A stretch of 64,000 nucleotides of DNA from Candidatus Desulfofervidaceae bacterium (GCA_027038965.1 JALWFG010000021.1:62001-126000), one strand, 5' to 3'. Positions 9,358 through 17,517 are shown, counted from the first letter of the stretch. Translations and numbers: made by a program. The notes: generated by a model not told the origin, from the sequence alone.

Positions 9358-10116
9358 ATGGGGATTTATAAAAAGATAATCAACTCAAAGTTGTCCTATA
9401 CCCCTAAGGGTGCAGGACAAATGACCACCAAAGAATTTGAGATTCTAATGAATCATTTGGGATGGGGAGACCCTGATGCCATTTTGTGGACTGTGGGAAT
9501 TGAAGAAGCAGAAACATGGTGTACAGATGAAAAATCGCAAGATCTTTCCCGTGTGAAAGAGCGCATAAGAAGAGAATTTGCCAAGAAAGTTGAACCAGTG
9601 TCAGAAGAGGATCCTAATTTCCCTATCGCTTATCCCATTGCAAAGATTGCATGCGGGGTAAGTGCTTCTTACCATAACTGGAAAAAAGAATGGAAAGATT
9701 ACCGAAGAGACAAACTATGGAAAGAAGGTAGTAAAATCTGTAACATTAACATATATCCTCTTGGTAAAGATTCCTTGAATAGTTCATTTCCCAAATGCTA
9801 TAGAGAGCTTTTTGGAATAGATAATTGGGAAGATTATAAGAAAATTGTGAAGGAACAGAGGTTCCAAGTAATTCAAAACTTTTACAAAGAAAAACAACCT
9901 CAAGCAGTAATATGCTATGGGAAGTCCCATTGGAGTGAATTTGAAGAGGTTTTTAAACTACATAAAGAAAAATCAGAAGACCATGGAGATAAATTAACAA
10001 AAATTTATCCTGAAAAGAGAATAATATTGACGAGACATTTCAGTGTAGGTTTTCGTGATAATACTTGCGAATTCATAGTTGAAAAGCTAAAAGAATGGAA
10101 TGTAGAAATTCCTTAA
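9358..10116 (+). CDS. Hypothetical protein, possible uracil-DNA-glycosylase fold
   Basis: This 252-residue protein follows a strong AAGGAGG ribosome site 7-8 bases upstream of the ATG. I do not recognise the family with certainty. The order of motifs recalls the UDG superfamily: an N-terminal ILWTVGIEEAE where glycosylases have a glycine-rich hydrophobic strand, NINIYPLGK in the middle, VICYGKSHW as a strand with Gly-Lys, and ILTRHFSVGF near the end where the family has a His-containing motif. It could be a DNA-damage or defence protein. It stands alone between gene-free stretches and is AT-rich, consistent with recent acquisition, which is inference. Confidence 0.55.
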   Translation: MGIYKKIINSKLSYTPKGAGQMTTKEFEILMNHLGWGDPDAILWTVGIEEAETWCTDEKSQDLSRVKERIRREFAKKVEPVSEEDPNFPIAYPIAKIACGVSASYHNWKKEWKDYRRDKLWKEGSKICNINIYPLGKDSLNSSFPKCYRELFGIDNWEDYKKIVKEQRFQVIQNFYKEKQPQAVICYGKSHWSEFEEVFKLHKEKSEDHGDKLTKIYPEKRIILTRHFSVGFRDNTCEFIVEKLKEWNVEIP

Positions 10117-10481
10117 AGACTAAGATGTAATAGGTTTTGCTCACCAACCCATAAGAGTTATAAAATACAAGGACCTGGAAGAGTGAGAAGAACGGTGTTT
10201 TCTGGATAATAAATGGTAAAGTTGATGGTTTTAGAAAACCTGTTAAAAATGCCACTGAAATTGAAGAATTACAACAAAATTCCAAGAGGCAAAGTGGTCT
10301 ATGATAAATGAGATGAAGCTCTATGAAATTCAAGGGGCGAATAGTGAAGGATGAAAAGCCCTTAAAATTACTGGAAAGTCAATTTCAGTTTTGACTTAAG
10401 CTTAAAAACTAAAATAAATGGGACTCCTTTTGTCCATTTTTTTCTTAATATTTCAAGTTTAAAACATTTAAAGGAGTAAAA
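10117..10481. other. 365-base gene-poor gap with possible coding remnant
   Basis: No intact gene is seen. A stretch at about 10170-10300 on the plus strand reads open for some 40 codons after an in-frame stop and contains NGKVDGFRKPVKNA and TEIEELQQNSK. It has no start codon or ribosome site and may be a fragment of a decayed gene. The last 15 bases carry the GGAG ribosome site of the next gene. Confidence 0.3.
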
Positions 10482-12275
10482 ATGAGAGTTGAAGGACTCA
10501 TCCAATCAATTGGTCATCCTTACTGGATTACCTACCTGGGTTTTACACCTGACGGAAGAAAACTGATTTCTGCCTGTCGTTCGTTTACAAAATGTTGGGA
10601 CAGAGAAACTGGGAAGCTCCATTGGACATTAAGGAATAAAATTTGGCTTTGGGAGGCAGATATTACATCAGATGGTAGATTAATCCTGAGGGCTGATGAA
10701 GTGCTTGATTTTGTTGAGATTGAAAGTGGCAGAGTCATAGACACTTTAACGGGAAACTTTGATTTTACAAACGATGTTAAAGTAAATCCCAATGGTAAAA
10801 CTTTTGCAGTTATAACCCAAAAGGAAATACTAAAAGAAAAAGGAATGGAGTTCTTAAATCATCTTCAGATAAGGGATTTAAAGACAAAAGAAATCTTATG
10901 GGAGCAAAAAGTTGAACAGGGAGGATGTGTCAGTTTTACACCCGACGGTAAAAGAATAATTTATGCGGAAGGCAAAACAATAAAGATATTTGATGCTGAG
11001 ACCGGAAAAGAGATTAAATCGTTTAAAATCCATGAAGGTTTAAAGGCCCATTTTTGCTCTATTGATATAAGCCCTGATGGAAAAATTCTCCTCGGTGAAA
11101 TGATTTTATACCATGTAGAAAATGGAAAACTAACAAAAAGAGAGGAGATAGTAAGCCTTATAGACTTTGAAACAGAAAGGGTCTTGAAAACTTTTGCTAA
11201 TTCTATATCTGCTGTTTTTAGCCCTAATGGAAAGACAGTAGTTCTTGGGAAAATTGGAGAAATAGTCTTCATTGATCTACACACTCTTGAAGAGATTAAA
11301 ATACTAAAAAGCACTTTATCTGATGAAAGAGGCAGGAAAGGATTTGCAAAAATTTTTTCACTATCTTTTAGTCCTGACGGCAAATACCTTGCAGCAGGAA
11401 GTCTTGGAATAGAACTCTGGGATGTGGGAAAAGATGATGTTATCTGGGAAGTAGAACCTGCCGAGCGTGGAGAGTTTATATTTTGTTCCCAAGACTTTTT
11501 TATCTTGATAACAGATACGAAGATTTTTAGATACAGTTTTGAAGATAGGAACCTAAAAAAGATAATAGAAACTAATGGATTTATAAAATCATCTCTATTT
11601 AATCAAAAAACAGGTCTTTTAGCTTGTGGGACAAGAGACAAGCAGGTTTTAATAATTGATACTAATAGAGCAGAGGTCATCAAGAAAATTGTATGTCCAA
11701 CATTTGTAGAATCTTTAGCTTTTTCGGATAATAAGAAAACTCTTGTAGCAGGATGCTTTGGCACTGTAGTGTTAATAGATATTAAAACATGGCAAAGTTC
11801 TGAGATTCCACTTGGAAAATTTTGTCCTTCAGCTATGACTTTCAGAAATAATTCCCTTTTGGGTGGTTACTTAAACGAAAAATCTGAGTTTATACTTGAA
11901 AACATTACAGACCATAAGGTAGTGAGGAATTTTGGGAAAAAAGTATCATGCTTTGCATTTTCTTGCGATGGAAAGATCCTTGCAGTAGGTAAAAGTGCCG
12001 GAGCAGTGGAAATCGTAGATACAGAAACAGGTCTAACAGAGAGCAGTCTCAAGGTAAAAGAACCTTCAACCTTAAAGTTTTTAAGTCACAATCTTTTAGC
12101 GTGCGGCACTTTTGAAGGAAATGTTCTTGTTTTTAACTTAGAGAACAACGACCTTATTTTAAAACTTCCTGCTCATATTGGATTTGTAAGCTCTATTGAT
12201 CTTTCAAATGACGGGAAATATATGCTTTCAACAGGAGAAGACGGAGTAGTTGTGAGATATGATTTTACTTTGTAA
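10482..12275 (+). CDS. WD40-like beta-propeller protein
   Basis: This 597-residue protein is made almost entirely of WD40/YVTN-like blades. Recurrent units such as VSFTPDGKRIIYAEG, FDAETGKEIKSF, LSFSPDGKYLAAGSLG and IELWDV occur from the N-terminus to the end (LSNDGKYMLSTGEDG). No signal peptide, kinase, caspase or other effector domain is attached, so it is probably a cytoplasmic scaffold. A GGAG site lies 7 bases upstream of the ATG. Its neighbour at 9358 is separated by a 365-base gap, so co-transcription is uncertain. Fold call is firm; function unknown. Confidence 0.75.
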   Translation: MRVEGLIQSIGHPYWITYLGFTPDGRKLISACRSFTKCWDRETGKLHWTLRNKIWLWEADITSDGRLILRADEVLDFVEIESGRVIDTLTGNFDFTNDVKVNPNGKTFAVITQKEILKEKGMEFLNHLQIRDLKTKEILWEQKVEQGGCVSFTPDGKRIIYAEGKTIKIFDAETGKEIKSFKIHEGLKAHFCSIDISPDGKILLGEMILYHVENGKLTKREEIVSLIDFETERVLKTFANSISAVFSPNGKTVVLGKIGEIVFIDLHTLEEIKILKSTLSDERGRKGFAKIFSLSFSPDGKYLAAGSLGIELWDVGKDDVIWEVEPAERGEFIFCSQDFFILITDTKIFRYSFEDRNLKKIIETNGFIKSSLFNQKTGLLACGTRDKQVLIIDTNRAEVIKKIVCPTFVESLAFSDNKKTLVAGCFGTVVLIDIKTWQSSEIPLGKFCPSAMTFRNNSLLGGYLNEKSEFILENITDHKVVRNFGKKVSCFAFSCDGKILAVGKSAGAVEIVDTETGLTESSLKVKEPSTLKFLSHNLLACGTFEGNVLVFNLENNDLILKLPAHIGFVSSIDLSNDGKYMLSTGEDGVVVRYDFTL

Positions 12276-12479
12276 AATATTAATCAAACTAAAACGGTCA
12301 AACTTCTCCATGTGATACTTGATCAATGTCTGTCTATGGTGGCATTTTTGTTATATCCGACCTTACGCAAATCAGAAAAGGTGCTAATATTAAACCAGGA
12401 ATTGGTTGACCTACATACAGATTACCTCAGCTAAATCTAAAGATTTTATTAGTATATTATCTTAACAAAACTGATCTAT

Positions 12480-13115
12480 TTATGGCAAAAAAGAAGGGAC
12501 AAACATGTTGATAATGTAATAAATCCCAATGATAATTAAAATAATGCCTGTAATTCGGTTAATTAACTTGTGGTCAAAATTTTTCTGGTTTTTTCTTATC
12601 CAGAAGAGGATAAAGGGCCACCATGTGCTGGCCCCGCAAATCATCCCTATCAATACCAGAAACCGGCTGGTCAAGCTCAGGGATACATGAATGAGGCCTA
12701 ATATTGTCAAGACCAGGAGAAATCCTAAAAGATTTAAAGGATTCAAAAGGGCAAATCCAAAGGTGGTAAAAAATACATGCTGACTATAAAGAATCTTTTG
12801 TTCTGTTTTATTTGAAGCGCGTTTTTGTAAAATCAATCTTAGTCCTATTAAAAGAACCAAAATTCCCACACTAAAGTGCAGGGCCATCTCATGAGAAGGA
12901 AGTTTCTTTTCAATAAAAGACACAAAGTGTTTGTCAAATATAAACAAAAAAGTATAAATGAGGTCTGCTGTAATCATTCCAAAGGCCGCTGCAAAGCGGG
13001 CAATGCCTTTATGCAAAACAGCATATCTTATGGTTACCACACCTACCGGCCCAATAGGTGCAGAAACGATCATTCCTGCCAGTAATGCACGCAAAAAGAT
13101 TTGATAATGGTTCAT
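12480..13115 (-). CDS. LysE/ArgO-family amino acid exporter
   Basis: This small multi-spanning membrane protein has the LysE signature near the N-terminus (MIVSAPIGPVGVVTIRYAV) and a conserved central GFALLNPLNLLGFLL block. About six hydrophobic segments are visible, matching the family's ~210 residues. The frame is also open from 13157, adding 14 polar residues. The shorter start fits the family better, but neither start has a well-placed ribosome site. LysE proteins export basic or neutral amino acids; the substrate cannot be read. It is divergent from the aromatic-attenuator promoter, so a link to aromatic amino acid balance is possible but unproven. Confidence 0.8.
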   Translation of the reverse strand: MNHYQIFLRALLAGMIVSAPIGPVGVVTIRYAVLHKGIARFAAAFGMITADLIYTFLFIFDKHFVSFIEKKLPSHEMALHFSVGILVLLIGLRLILQKRASNKTEQKILYSQHVFFTTFGFALLNPLNLLGFLLVLTILGLIHVSLSLTSRFLVLIGMICGASTWWPFILFWIRKNQKNFDHKLINRITGIILIIIGIYYIINMFVPSFLP

Positions 13116-13166
13116 AAAAGTTTCAAAGGAATTAAAACTGGATGTTTTTATCACCATTATTAACTC

Positions 13167-13195
13167 TTGACAACTCCTTTTCTCTGTGCTAGTAA
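13167..13195 (+). promoter_or_regulatory. Promoter of the aromatic operon
   Basis: A perfect -35 hexamer TTGACA (13167-13172) is followed after 17 bases by TAGTAA (13190-13195), which has an extended -10 TGC immediately before it. Transcription would start near 13202, only a few bases before the ribosome site of the leader ORF. That is typical of attenuated amino acid operons. Confidence 0.65.
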
Positions 13196-13218
13196 AGTTC
13201 CAATTCTAGGAGATGGTT

Positions 13219-13326
13219 ATGTGCAGGCTGTTGAGTCCTAAACCAAGTAAAGTTGAAGTGGGAAGGAGTTACTTTTATTATTTTTGGTATTATTGGTTTA
13301 GGCGGGGTCTGCCCACTATCTCCTAA
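13219..13326 (+). CDS. Aromatic leader peptide (35 aa, YFYYFWYYWF)
   Basis: This short ORF is ATG at 13219 to TAA at 13324-13326, with ribosome site AGGAG (13208-13212) spaced 6 bases. An in-frame ATG at 13213 sits too close to that site. After 17 ordinary residues, codons 18-27 (13270-13299) encode ten consecutive aromatic residues: Tyr, Phe, Tyr, Tyr, Phe, Trp, Tyr, Tyr, Trp, Phe. Eight more residues (RRGLPTIS) and the stop follow, and those final codons overlap the first arms of the downstream RNA structures. It stands before four shikimate-pathway genes. The layout is that of a ribosome-stalling leader peptide such as TrpL or PheL, here sensing charged tRNA-Tyr, tRNA-Phe and tRNA-Trp together. 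The codons are read directly; stalling is inference. Confidence 0.85.
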   Translation: MCRLLSPKPSKVEVGRSYFYYFWYYWFRRGLPTIS

Positions 13327-13421
13327 GTGAGACCCCAAAAAGGATAAAGGCCGTGGGCAGACCTGACCGTCGCCCACGGCTGAGATAGAAGGCCGTGGAG
13401 AAAACCTTCACGGCTTTTTTT
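13304..13421 (+). promoter_or_regulatory. Ribosome-mediated transcription attenuator of the aromatic operon
   Basis: Five segments can pair in competing ways. Segment 1 (13306-13316) is exactly complementary over 11 bases to segment 2 (13353-13363). Segment 2, read as 13350-13358, pairs 9 of 9 with segment 3 (13372-13380). Segment 3 (13374-13380) pairs 7 of 7 with segment 4 (13392-13398). Segment 4 forms the terminator with segment 5 (13409-13414). A ribosome stalled on the aromatic codons leaves segment 1 free, so 1:2 and then 3:4 form and transcription continues. A ribosome at the leader stop covers segment 1, so 2:3 and 4:5 form and transcription ends. Extra helices are possible: 13304-13310 with 13330-13336 (7 bp) and 13316-13322 with 13382-13388 (7 bp). 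Confidence 0.8.
13389..13421 (+). terminator. Intrinsic terminator of the attenuator
   Basis: A 12-bp stem (13389-13400 with 13406-13417, two G-U pairs, core GCCGTG/CACGGC) closes a 5-base loop. It is followed by T residues 13415-13421. It lies 33 bases before the first operon gene, so read-through must be regulated. Confidence 0.85.
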
Positions 13422-13453
13422 ATTTTTAAACAAATTTTTAAGGAGGATGGGCG

Positions 13454-14272
13454 ATGGGAATTGATTTAGTAGGCAAACAAATTGGTAAGAGGGTTAGACT
13501 TGAAAGAATCTTCAACCGAGATACTGGTAAAACAGTAATCATCCCCATGGATCACGGCGTAACTGTAGGTCCTATTGCCGGATTGGCAGATATGAAGAAT
13601 ACCATTAATGAGGTAGCTTATGGTGGGGCCAATGCCATTGTTATTCACAAAGGTATTGTTACGGCTGGACACAGAGGAGGGGGGCCTGACGTGGGACTCA
13701 TCATTCACCTTTCTGGAAGCACGTCTTTATCTCCTTTTCCTAACTCAAAAACCCTTGTATGTACCGTAGAGGAGGCCATTCGTTTAGGGGCAGATGGGGT
13801 TTCTATTCATATCAATCTTGGAGACGAAAATGAAAAAGAAATGCTGAGGGATTTTGGAGAGGTAGCCAATAAGGCCTTTGAATGGGGAATGCCCCTTTTG
13901 GCCATGGTCTATCCCAGAGGTCCAAAGATTAAAGACAGCTATGACCCGGATATTATTGCCCACTGTGCCCGCTTAGGGGCTGAGCTTGGAGCGGATGTAG
14001 TGAAGGTGTCTTACACTGGTTCTCCAGATACATTTAAAAAGGTAGTTGAGGGCTGCCCAGTGCCGGTAGTGATTGCAGGTGGGCCCAAGATGGATTCGGA
14101 CCGAGCCGTGCTAGAGATGGTCAAAGGGGCCATTGAAGCAGGAGGAGCTGGAGTTTCAATTGGACGAAACGCCTTTCAACACAAAAATCCACGCCAGATG
14201 GTAAAGGCAATTGCCAGGATTGTCCATGAAGGTGTAAGTGTTGAAGAGGCATTAAAAGAGTTGGAGGGTTAA
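13454..14272 (+). CDS. 2-amino-3,7-dideoxy-D-threo-hept-6-ulosonate synthase (archaeal-type shikimate entry)
   Basis: This 272-residue class I aldolase-like enzyme makes the 7-carbon precursor of dehydroquinate from aspartate semialdehyde and a deoxy-ketohexose phosphate, replacing DAHP synthase. The full TIM barrel is present. Residues D33 and H34 (PMDHGV), Y153 (MVYPRG) and the Schiff-base Lys K184 (VVKVSYTG) fit the Asp33/Tyr153/Lys184 set I recall for the Methanocaldococcus enzyme. AGGAGG lies 7 bases upstream of ATG 13454. It is the first structural gene after the aromatic attenuator and is 2 bases from the DHQ synthase II gene. FbaB-like aldolases are the nearest alternative, but the neighbour decides the call. 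Confidence 0.92.
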   Translation: MGIDLVGKQIGKRVRLERIFNRDTGKTVIIPMDHGVTVGPIAGLADMKNTINEVAYGGANAIVIHKGIVTAGHRGGGPDVGLIIHLSGSTSLSPFPNSKTLVCTVEEAIRLGADGVSIHINLGDENEKEMLRDFGEVANKAFEWGMPLLAMVYPRGPKIKDSYDPDIIAHCARLGAELGADVVKVSYTGSPDTFKKVVEGCPVPVVIAGGPKMDSDRAVLEMVKGAIEAGGAGVSIGRNAFQHKNPRQMVKAIARIVHEGVSVEEALKELEG

Positions 14273-14274
14273 CC

Positions 14275-15267
14275 ATGAAACAGGTATGGGTAAAGGTAAT
14301 TCCTTGGCAGAAGAAGCTTGTCACCACTGCCCTTGAGGGTGGGGCAGATGCGGTGATTGTAGAAAGGGGAAAAACCGAGGCGGTAAAAAAGTTGGGTCGG
14401 ATAAAAACAGTGGCTGAAGATGGGGATTTAAAGCCTAACCAAGATGTGGTGTTTATGGAAATTAAGGGGAAAGAGGACGAAGAAAAGGCCTTAGCACTTT
14501 CTAAGCAAAAGATAGTGGTCATTACCGAAGCAGATTGGAAAATCATTCCGCTTGAAAATTTGGTAGCCCAGACAAGTAATATCTTTGTAGAAGCCCACAA
14601 TTTGGAAGAGGCCCAAGCATTTTTGGGCGTATTGGAAAAGGGCGTTGATGGTGTAGTTATAGATACTACAAATGTAAATGAATTAAAAAAGATACTTGAT
14701 ATAACTAAACGCTGGTCTGAAAAAACAGAGGTTCAAACGGCCCAAATTACCGCTGTCAAACCGTTGGGAATGGGGTATCGGGTTTGTGTGGACACCTGCG
14801 ATTTGATGGAAATTGGTGAGGGTATGCTTGTGGGCAATAGCAGTGCGGCCCTGTTTTTGGTCCATGCCGAAAATGTAGAAAATCCCTATGTTAGTCCTCG
14901 CCCTTTCAGGGTAAATGCCGGGCCAGTGCATGCCTACATTCGCACCACAGGTGGAAAGACAAAGTATCTTTCAGAATTGAAGGCTGGCGATGAGGTCTTA
15001 TTGGTTAACTATAAAGGTGAGACTCGCCCAGGGGTGGTGGGGCGAGTGAAGGTAGAACGTCGTCCCTTGTTATTGGTAGAAGCAGAAGTGGGCGGAAAAA
15101 AGATAACGACCATCTTACAAAACGCTGAAACTATCCGCCTTACCACACCAGAAGGCAAACCCATTTCTGTAGTTGAGCTTAAACCTGGAGATGAAGTAGT
15201 TGTAGCCCTAGAAGAGGCCGGCAGGCACTTTGGGCACAAGGTAGAAGAGACCATTATGGAGAAATAG
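14275..15267 (+). CDS. 3-dehydroquinate synthase, type II (AroB')
   Basis: This 330-residue protein of the archaeal-type DHQ synthase family performs NAD-dependent oxidative deamination and cyclisation of the ADTH synthase product to 3-dehydroquinate. Typical blocks are visible: the N-terminal KQVWVKVIPWQKKLVTTALE, the central GMGYRVCVDTCDLMEIGEGM followed by LVGNSSAALFLVHAE, then NAGPVHAYIRTTGGKTKYLS, and the C-terminal barrel ending VVVALEEAGRHFGHKVEETI. It follows the ADTH synthase after a 2-base gap and precedes aroE by 3 bases. No classical aroB or aroF/G/H gene is in the window, so this pair presumably supplies the pathway. Confidence 0.93.
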   Translation: MKQVWVKVIPWQKKLVTTALEGGADAVIVERGKTEAVKKLGRIKTVAEDGDLKPNQDVVFMEIKGKEDEEKALALSKQKIVVITEADWKIIPLENLVAQTSNIFVEAHNLEEAQAFLGVLEKGVDGVVIDTTNVNELKKILDITKRWSEKTEVQTAQITAVKPLGMGYRVCVDTCDLMEIGEGMLVGNSSAALFLVHAENVENPYVSPRPFRVNAGPVHAYIRTTGGKTKYLSELKAGDEVLLVNYKGETRPGVVGRVKVERRPLLLVEAEVGGKKITTILQNAETIRLTTPEGKPISVVELKPGDEVVVALEEAGRHFGHKVEETIMEK

Positions 15268-15270
15268 AAG

Positions 15271-16098
15271 ATGCCTTGTATAGATGCCAACACAATGCTT
15301 TATGGCATTATCGGGCATCCAGTCAGACATAGCTTTAGCCCTCTAATTCATAACTTTGCCTTTAAAACCCTGAACATCAATGCCATTTATCTGGCCTTTG
15401 ATGTGACGGATTTGCCTTCTGCTGCCCTTGGAATACGGGCCTTAGGAATCAAAGGGCTCAGCGTAACCATTCCTCACAAGACAAGCATTATGCCCCTGCT
15501 TGACGAAGTTGATGATACGGCTAGGCAAATTGGAGCCGTTAATACGATTATAAATAGAGGTGGTTGGCTTATTGGCACAAATACCGATTGGATAGGAGTC
15601 GTCTCAGCGATTAAGGAAAGGGGAAAAATCCAAGGCAAAGATTATCTGATTCTTGGGGCCGGGGGAGCGGCTAGGGCAGTGGCCTATGGGCTTAAAAAAG
15701 AAGGGGCAAAGGTGGTAATTTGCAATCGCACCTATGAGAAGGCCCGATCCCTAGCTGAGGAATTGGACCTAGAGGTAATCAAGTGGGAAGATAGAAATGA
15801 CTTTAGGGCCTACGGTTTGGTGAACACTACCCCGGTAGGAATGTGGCCTGAAGTAGATAAAAGCCCTATGGAGCAGAAGGCCCTAAAAAACTATGCCCTG
15901 GTTATGGATGCGGTTTATCGACCCCTTGAGACATGTCTTTTAAAACAAGCAAAGCTGGCTGGGTGCCTTTGTGTGGATGGATTAAAGATGCTTATTTATC
16001 AAGGAGTGGAACAATTTAAACTTTGGACTGGAAAAGAACCTCCCATAGAGGGTATGTTTAAAATCGCAATTGAGATTTTGCAAAATGAACAAAATTAA
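15271..16098 (+). CDS. aroE: Shikimate dehydrogenase
   Basis: This 275-residue enzyme reduces 3-dehydroshikimate to shikimate with NADPH. Substrate residues are in GIIGHPVRHSFSPLIHN (Ser-x-Ser) and VTIPHKTS (catalytic Lys). The nucleotide fold shows LGAGGAARAVAYGL and NRTYEKA, followed by NTTPVGMWP, DAVYRP and a C-terminal GLKMLIYQGVEQFKLWTG. Length is normal. The first ATG (15271) is kept because the family usually has about ten residues before the YGIIG strand. It overlaps the 3' neighbour aroA by 14 bases. 3-dehydroquinate dehydratase, needed just before this step, is not seen in the window. Confidence 0.96.
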   Translation: MPCIDANTMLYGIIGHPVRHSFSPLIHNFAFKTLNINAIYLAFDVTDLPSAALGIRALGIKGLSVTIPHKTSIMPLLDEVDDTARQIGAVNTIINRGGWLIGTNTDWIGVVSAIKERGKIQGKDYLILGAGGAARAVAYGLKKEGAKVVICNRTYEKARSLAEELDLEVIKWEDRNDFRAYGLVNTTPVGMWPEVDKSPMEQKALKNYALVMDAVYRPLETCLLKQAKLAGCLCVDGLKMLIYQGVEQFKLWTGKEPPIEGMFKIAIEILQNEQN

Positions 16099-17347
16099 GA
16101 CAATTAAGCCATTAACTCAAGGAATTAAGCTCAAAATTTCCGTCCCTGGCTCTAAGAGTTTAACTCATCGGGCCTTGATTGCAGCGGCCTTAGCCGATGG
16201 CCAAACAGTGCTTCAAAACATGCTGGTGGCTGAGGATACCATGCTTACCCTAGGGGCCCTTAAAGCAATGGGAATAGGGATTGAGACAGATAATACTACA
16301 GCAGTCATAAAGGGCAGGGCAGGGTATCTGAAGGCGCCGTCAGAACCGATTTATCTTGAAAATTCTGGAACATCCATGCGTCTTTTAACAGGAATTTGTG
16401 CCTTGGCAAAAGGAAGGTTTGTTCTCACAGGTAATGAGCGAATGAGACAGCGTCCTATTCAACCCCTTTTAGAGGCCCTGCAAAAATGGGGCGTAAGGGC
16501 ATACAGCGAAAAAGACAATGGTTGTCCACCGGTAGTGATAGAATCAAATGGCTTAGAGGGCGGAGCAACTGAAATTGATGCCACCCTAAGCAGCCAGTTC
16601 TTATCGGCCCTTTTGCTAGCCGCACCCTATGCTCAAAAACCTGGAGTTATAAAGGTAAAAGGAAAACTGGTGTCATTGCCTTATGTAGATTTGACCCTGC
16701 AGGTGATGGAAGACTTTGGCATCAAGGTAGAACATCATGATTACCAGGTGTTTAAAATAGGGCAGGGGTGTTATAAGGCACGCCCTTATACCATAGAGGG
16801 AGATTGTTCTACTGCCTCCTATTTTTGGGCAGCGGCAGCCGTTTTAAAAGGTGAGATTACTGTGCGGCCCATTTCTATTCACACTAAACAAGCCGATTTT
16901 AAACTGCTAGATATCTTAAAACAGATGGGTTGTCATATAGAGGCAAGCGGTGATGGAGTAAAAGTGATTGGTGGGAATTTGGTAGGAGTGGAGGTGGACA
17001 TGAATAAAATGCCTGATGTGGTGCCTACCTTGGCAGTGGTGGCGGCCTTTGCCAAGGGAAAAACAAAGATTACAGGCATTGGCCACTTAAGACATAAAGA
17101 ATCCGATCGGATTCAGGCGGTAGCCACCGAGCTTCAAAGAATGGGAATCAAGGTAATAGAGGGAGATGACTATCTTATTATCTGGGGTGGAAACCCTCAG
17201 CCTGCTATGATTGAAACCTATAATGATCACCGTATTGCCATGAGCTTTGCTGTAGCTGGATTAAAGTTGCCGGGAGTAAAGATAATCAATCCAGAATGCG
17301 TCAAAAAGTCCTTTCCAGGGTTTTGGGAAACAGAAATGTTTAAATAA
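16085..17347 (+). CDS. aroA: 3-phosphoshikimate 1-carboxyvinyltransferase (EPSP synthase)
   Basis: This 420-residue enzyme transfers enolpyruvyl from PEP to shikimate-3-phosphate. Motifs: VPGSKSLTHRALIAAALADG (substrate Lys/Ser), LENSGTSMRLL, ERMRQRPIQPLLEALQKWG, LSSQFLSALLLAAPY, EGDCSTASYFWAAAAV, KESDRI and YNDHRIAMSFAVAGL. The frame is open from 16070, but ATG 16085 (MNKIKTIKPL) is the better start because it shortens the overlap with aroE to 14 bases. It is the last recognisable aromatic gene of the operon. A 170-base gap then precedes cvpA, so transcription may or may not continue. Confidence 0.95.
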   Translation: MNKIKTIKPLTQGIKLKISVPGSKSLTHRALIAAALADGQTVLQNMLVAEDTMLTLGALKAMGIGIETDNTTAVIKGRAGYLKAPSEPIYLENSGTSMRLLTGICALAKGRFVLTGNERMRQRPIQPLLEALQKWGVRAYSEKDNGCPPVVIESNGLEGGATEIDATLSSQFLSALLLAAPYAQKPGVIKVKGKLVSLPYVDLTLQVMEDFGIKVEHHDYQVFKIGQGCYKARPYTIEGDCSTASYFWAAAAVLKGEITVRPISIHTKQADFKLLDILKQMGCHIEASGDGVKVIGGNLVGVEVDMNKMPDVVPTLAVVAAFAKGKTKITGIGHLRHKESDRIQAVATELQRMGIKVIEGDDYLIIWGGNPQPAMIETYNDHRIAMSFAVAGLKLPGVKIINPECVKKSFPGFWETEMFK

Positions 17348-17376
17348 GAATAATTTGGACTTTAGCCTTTGAAATA

Positions 17377-17514
17377 ATGGAAAAATCAAGCATTTCTGGT
17401 TTAGGTAAAGCCCTTTCCAAAGTCTGCTTTAGCTTGCCTTCAGACATTTCAAGGCAATTGCAGACCTTGGGCCTTTTGCCCCTTGCATTTTATCTTTATT
17501 TTCTATATTCTTAG
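17377..17514 (+). CDS. Possible 45-residue small protein
   Basis: An ORF from ATG 17377 to TAG 17512-17514 fills most of the gap between aroA and cvpA. It is polar at the N-terminus (MEKSSISGLGKALSK), has one Cys, and ends in a hydrophobic run (LGLLPLAFYLYFLYS) that could insert in the membrane. No ribosome site is visible and the family is unknown. It may be chance. Confidence 0.2.
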   Translation: MEKSSISGLGKALSKVCFSLPSDISRQLQTLGLLPLAFYLYFLYS

Positions 17515-17517
17515 TCC

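Noticed and set aside
8643-12479. Mobile element or prophage in the accessory island
   Set aside because: No transposase, integrase, attachment site or terminal repeats were recognised.
13189-13377. Minus-strand 62-codon ORF
   Set aside because: It is the complement of the leader peptide and attenuator stems; no ribosome site and no family.
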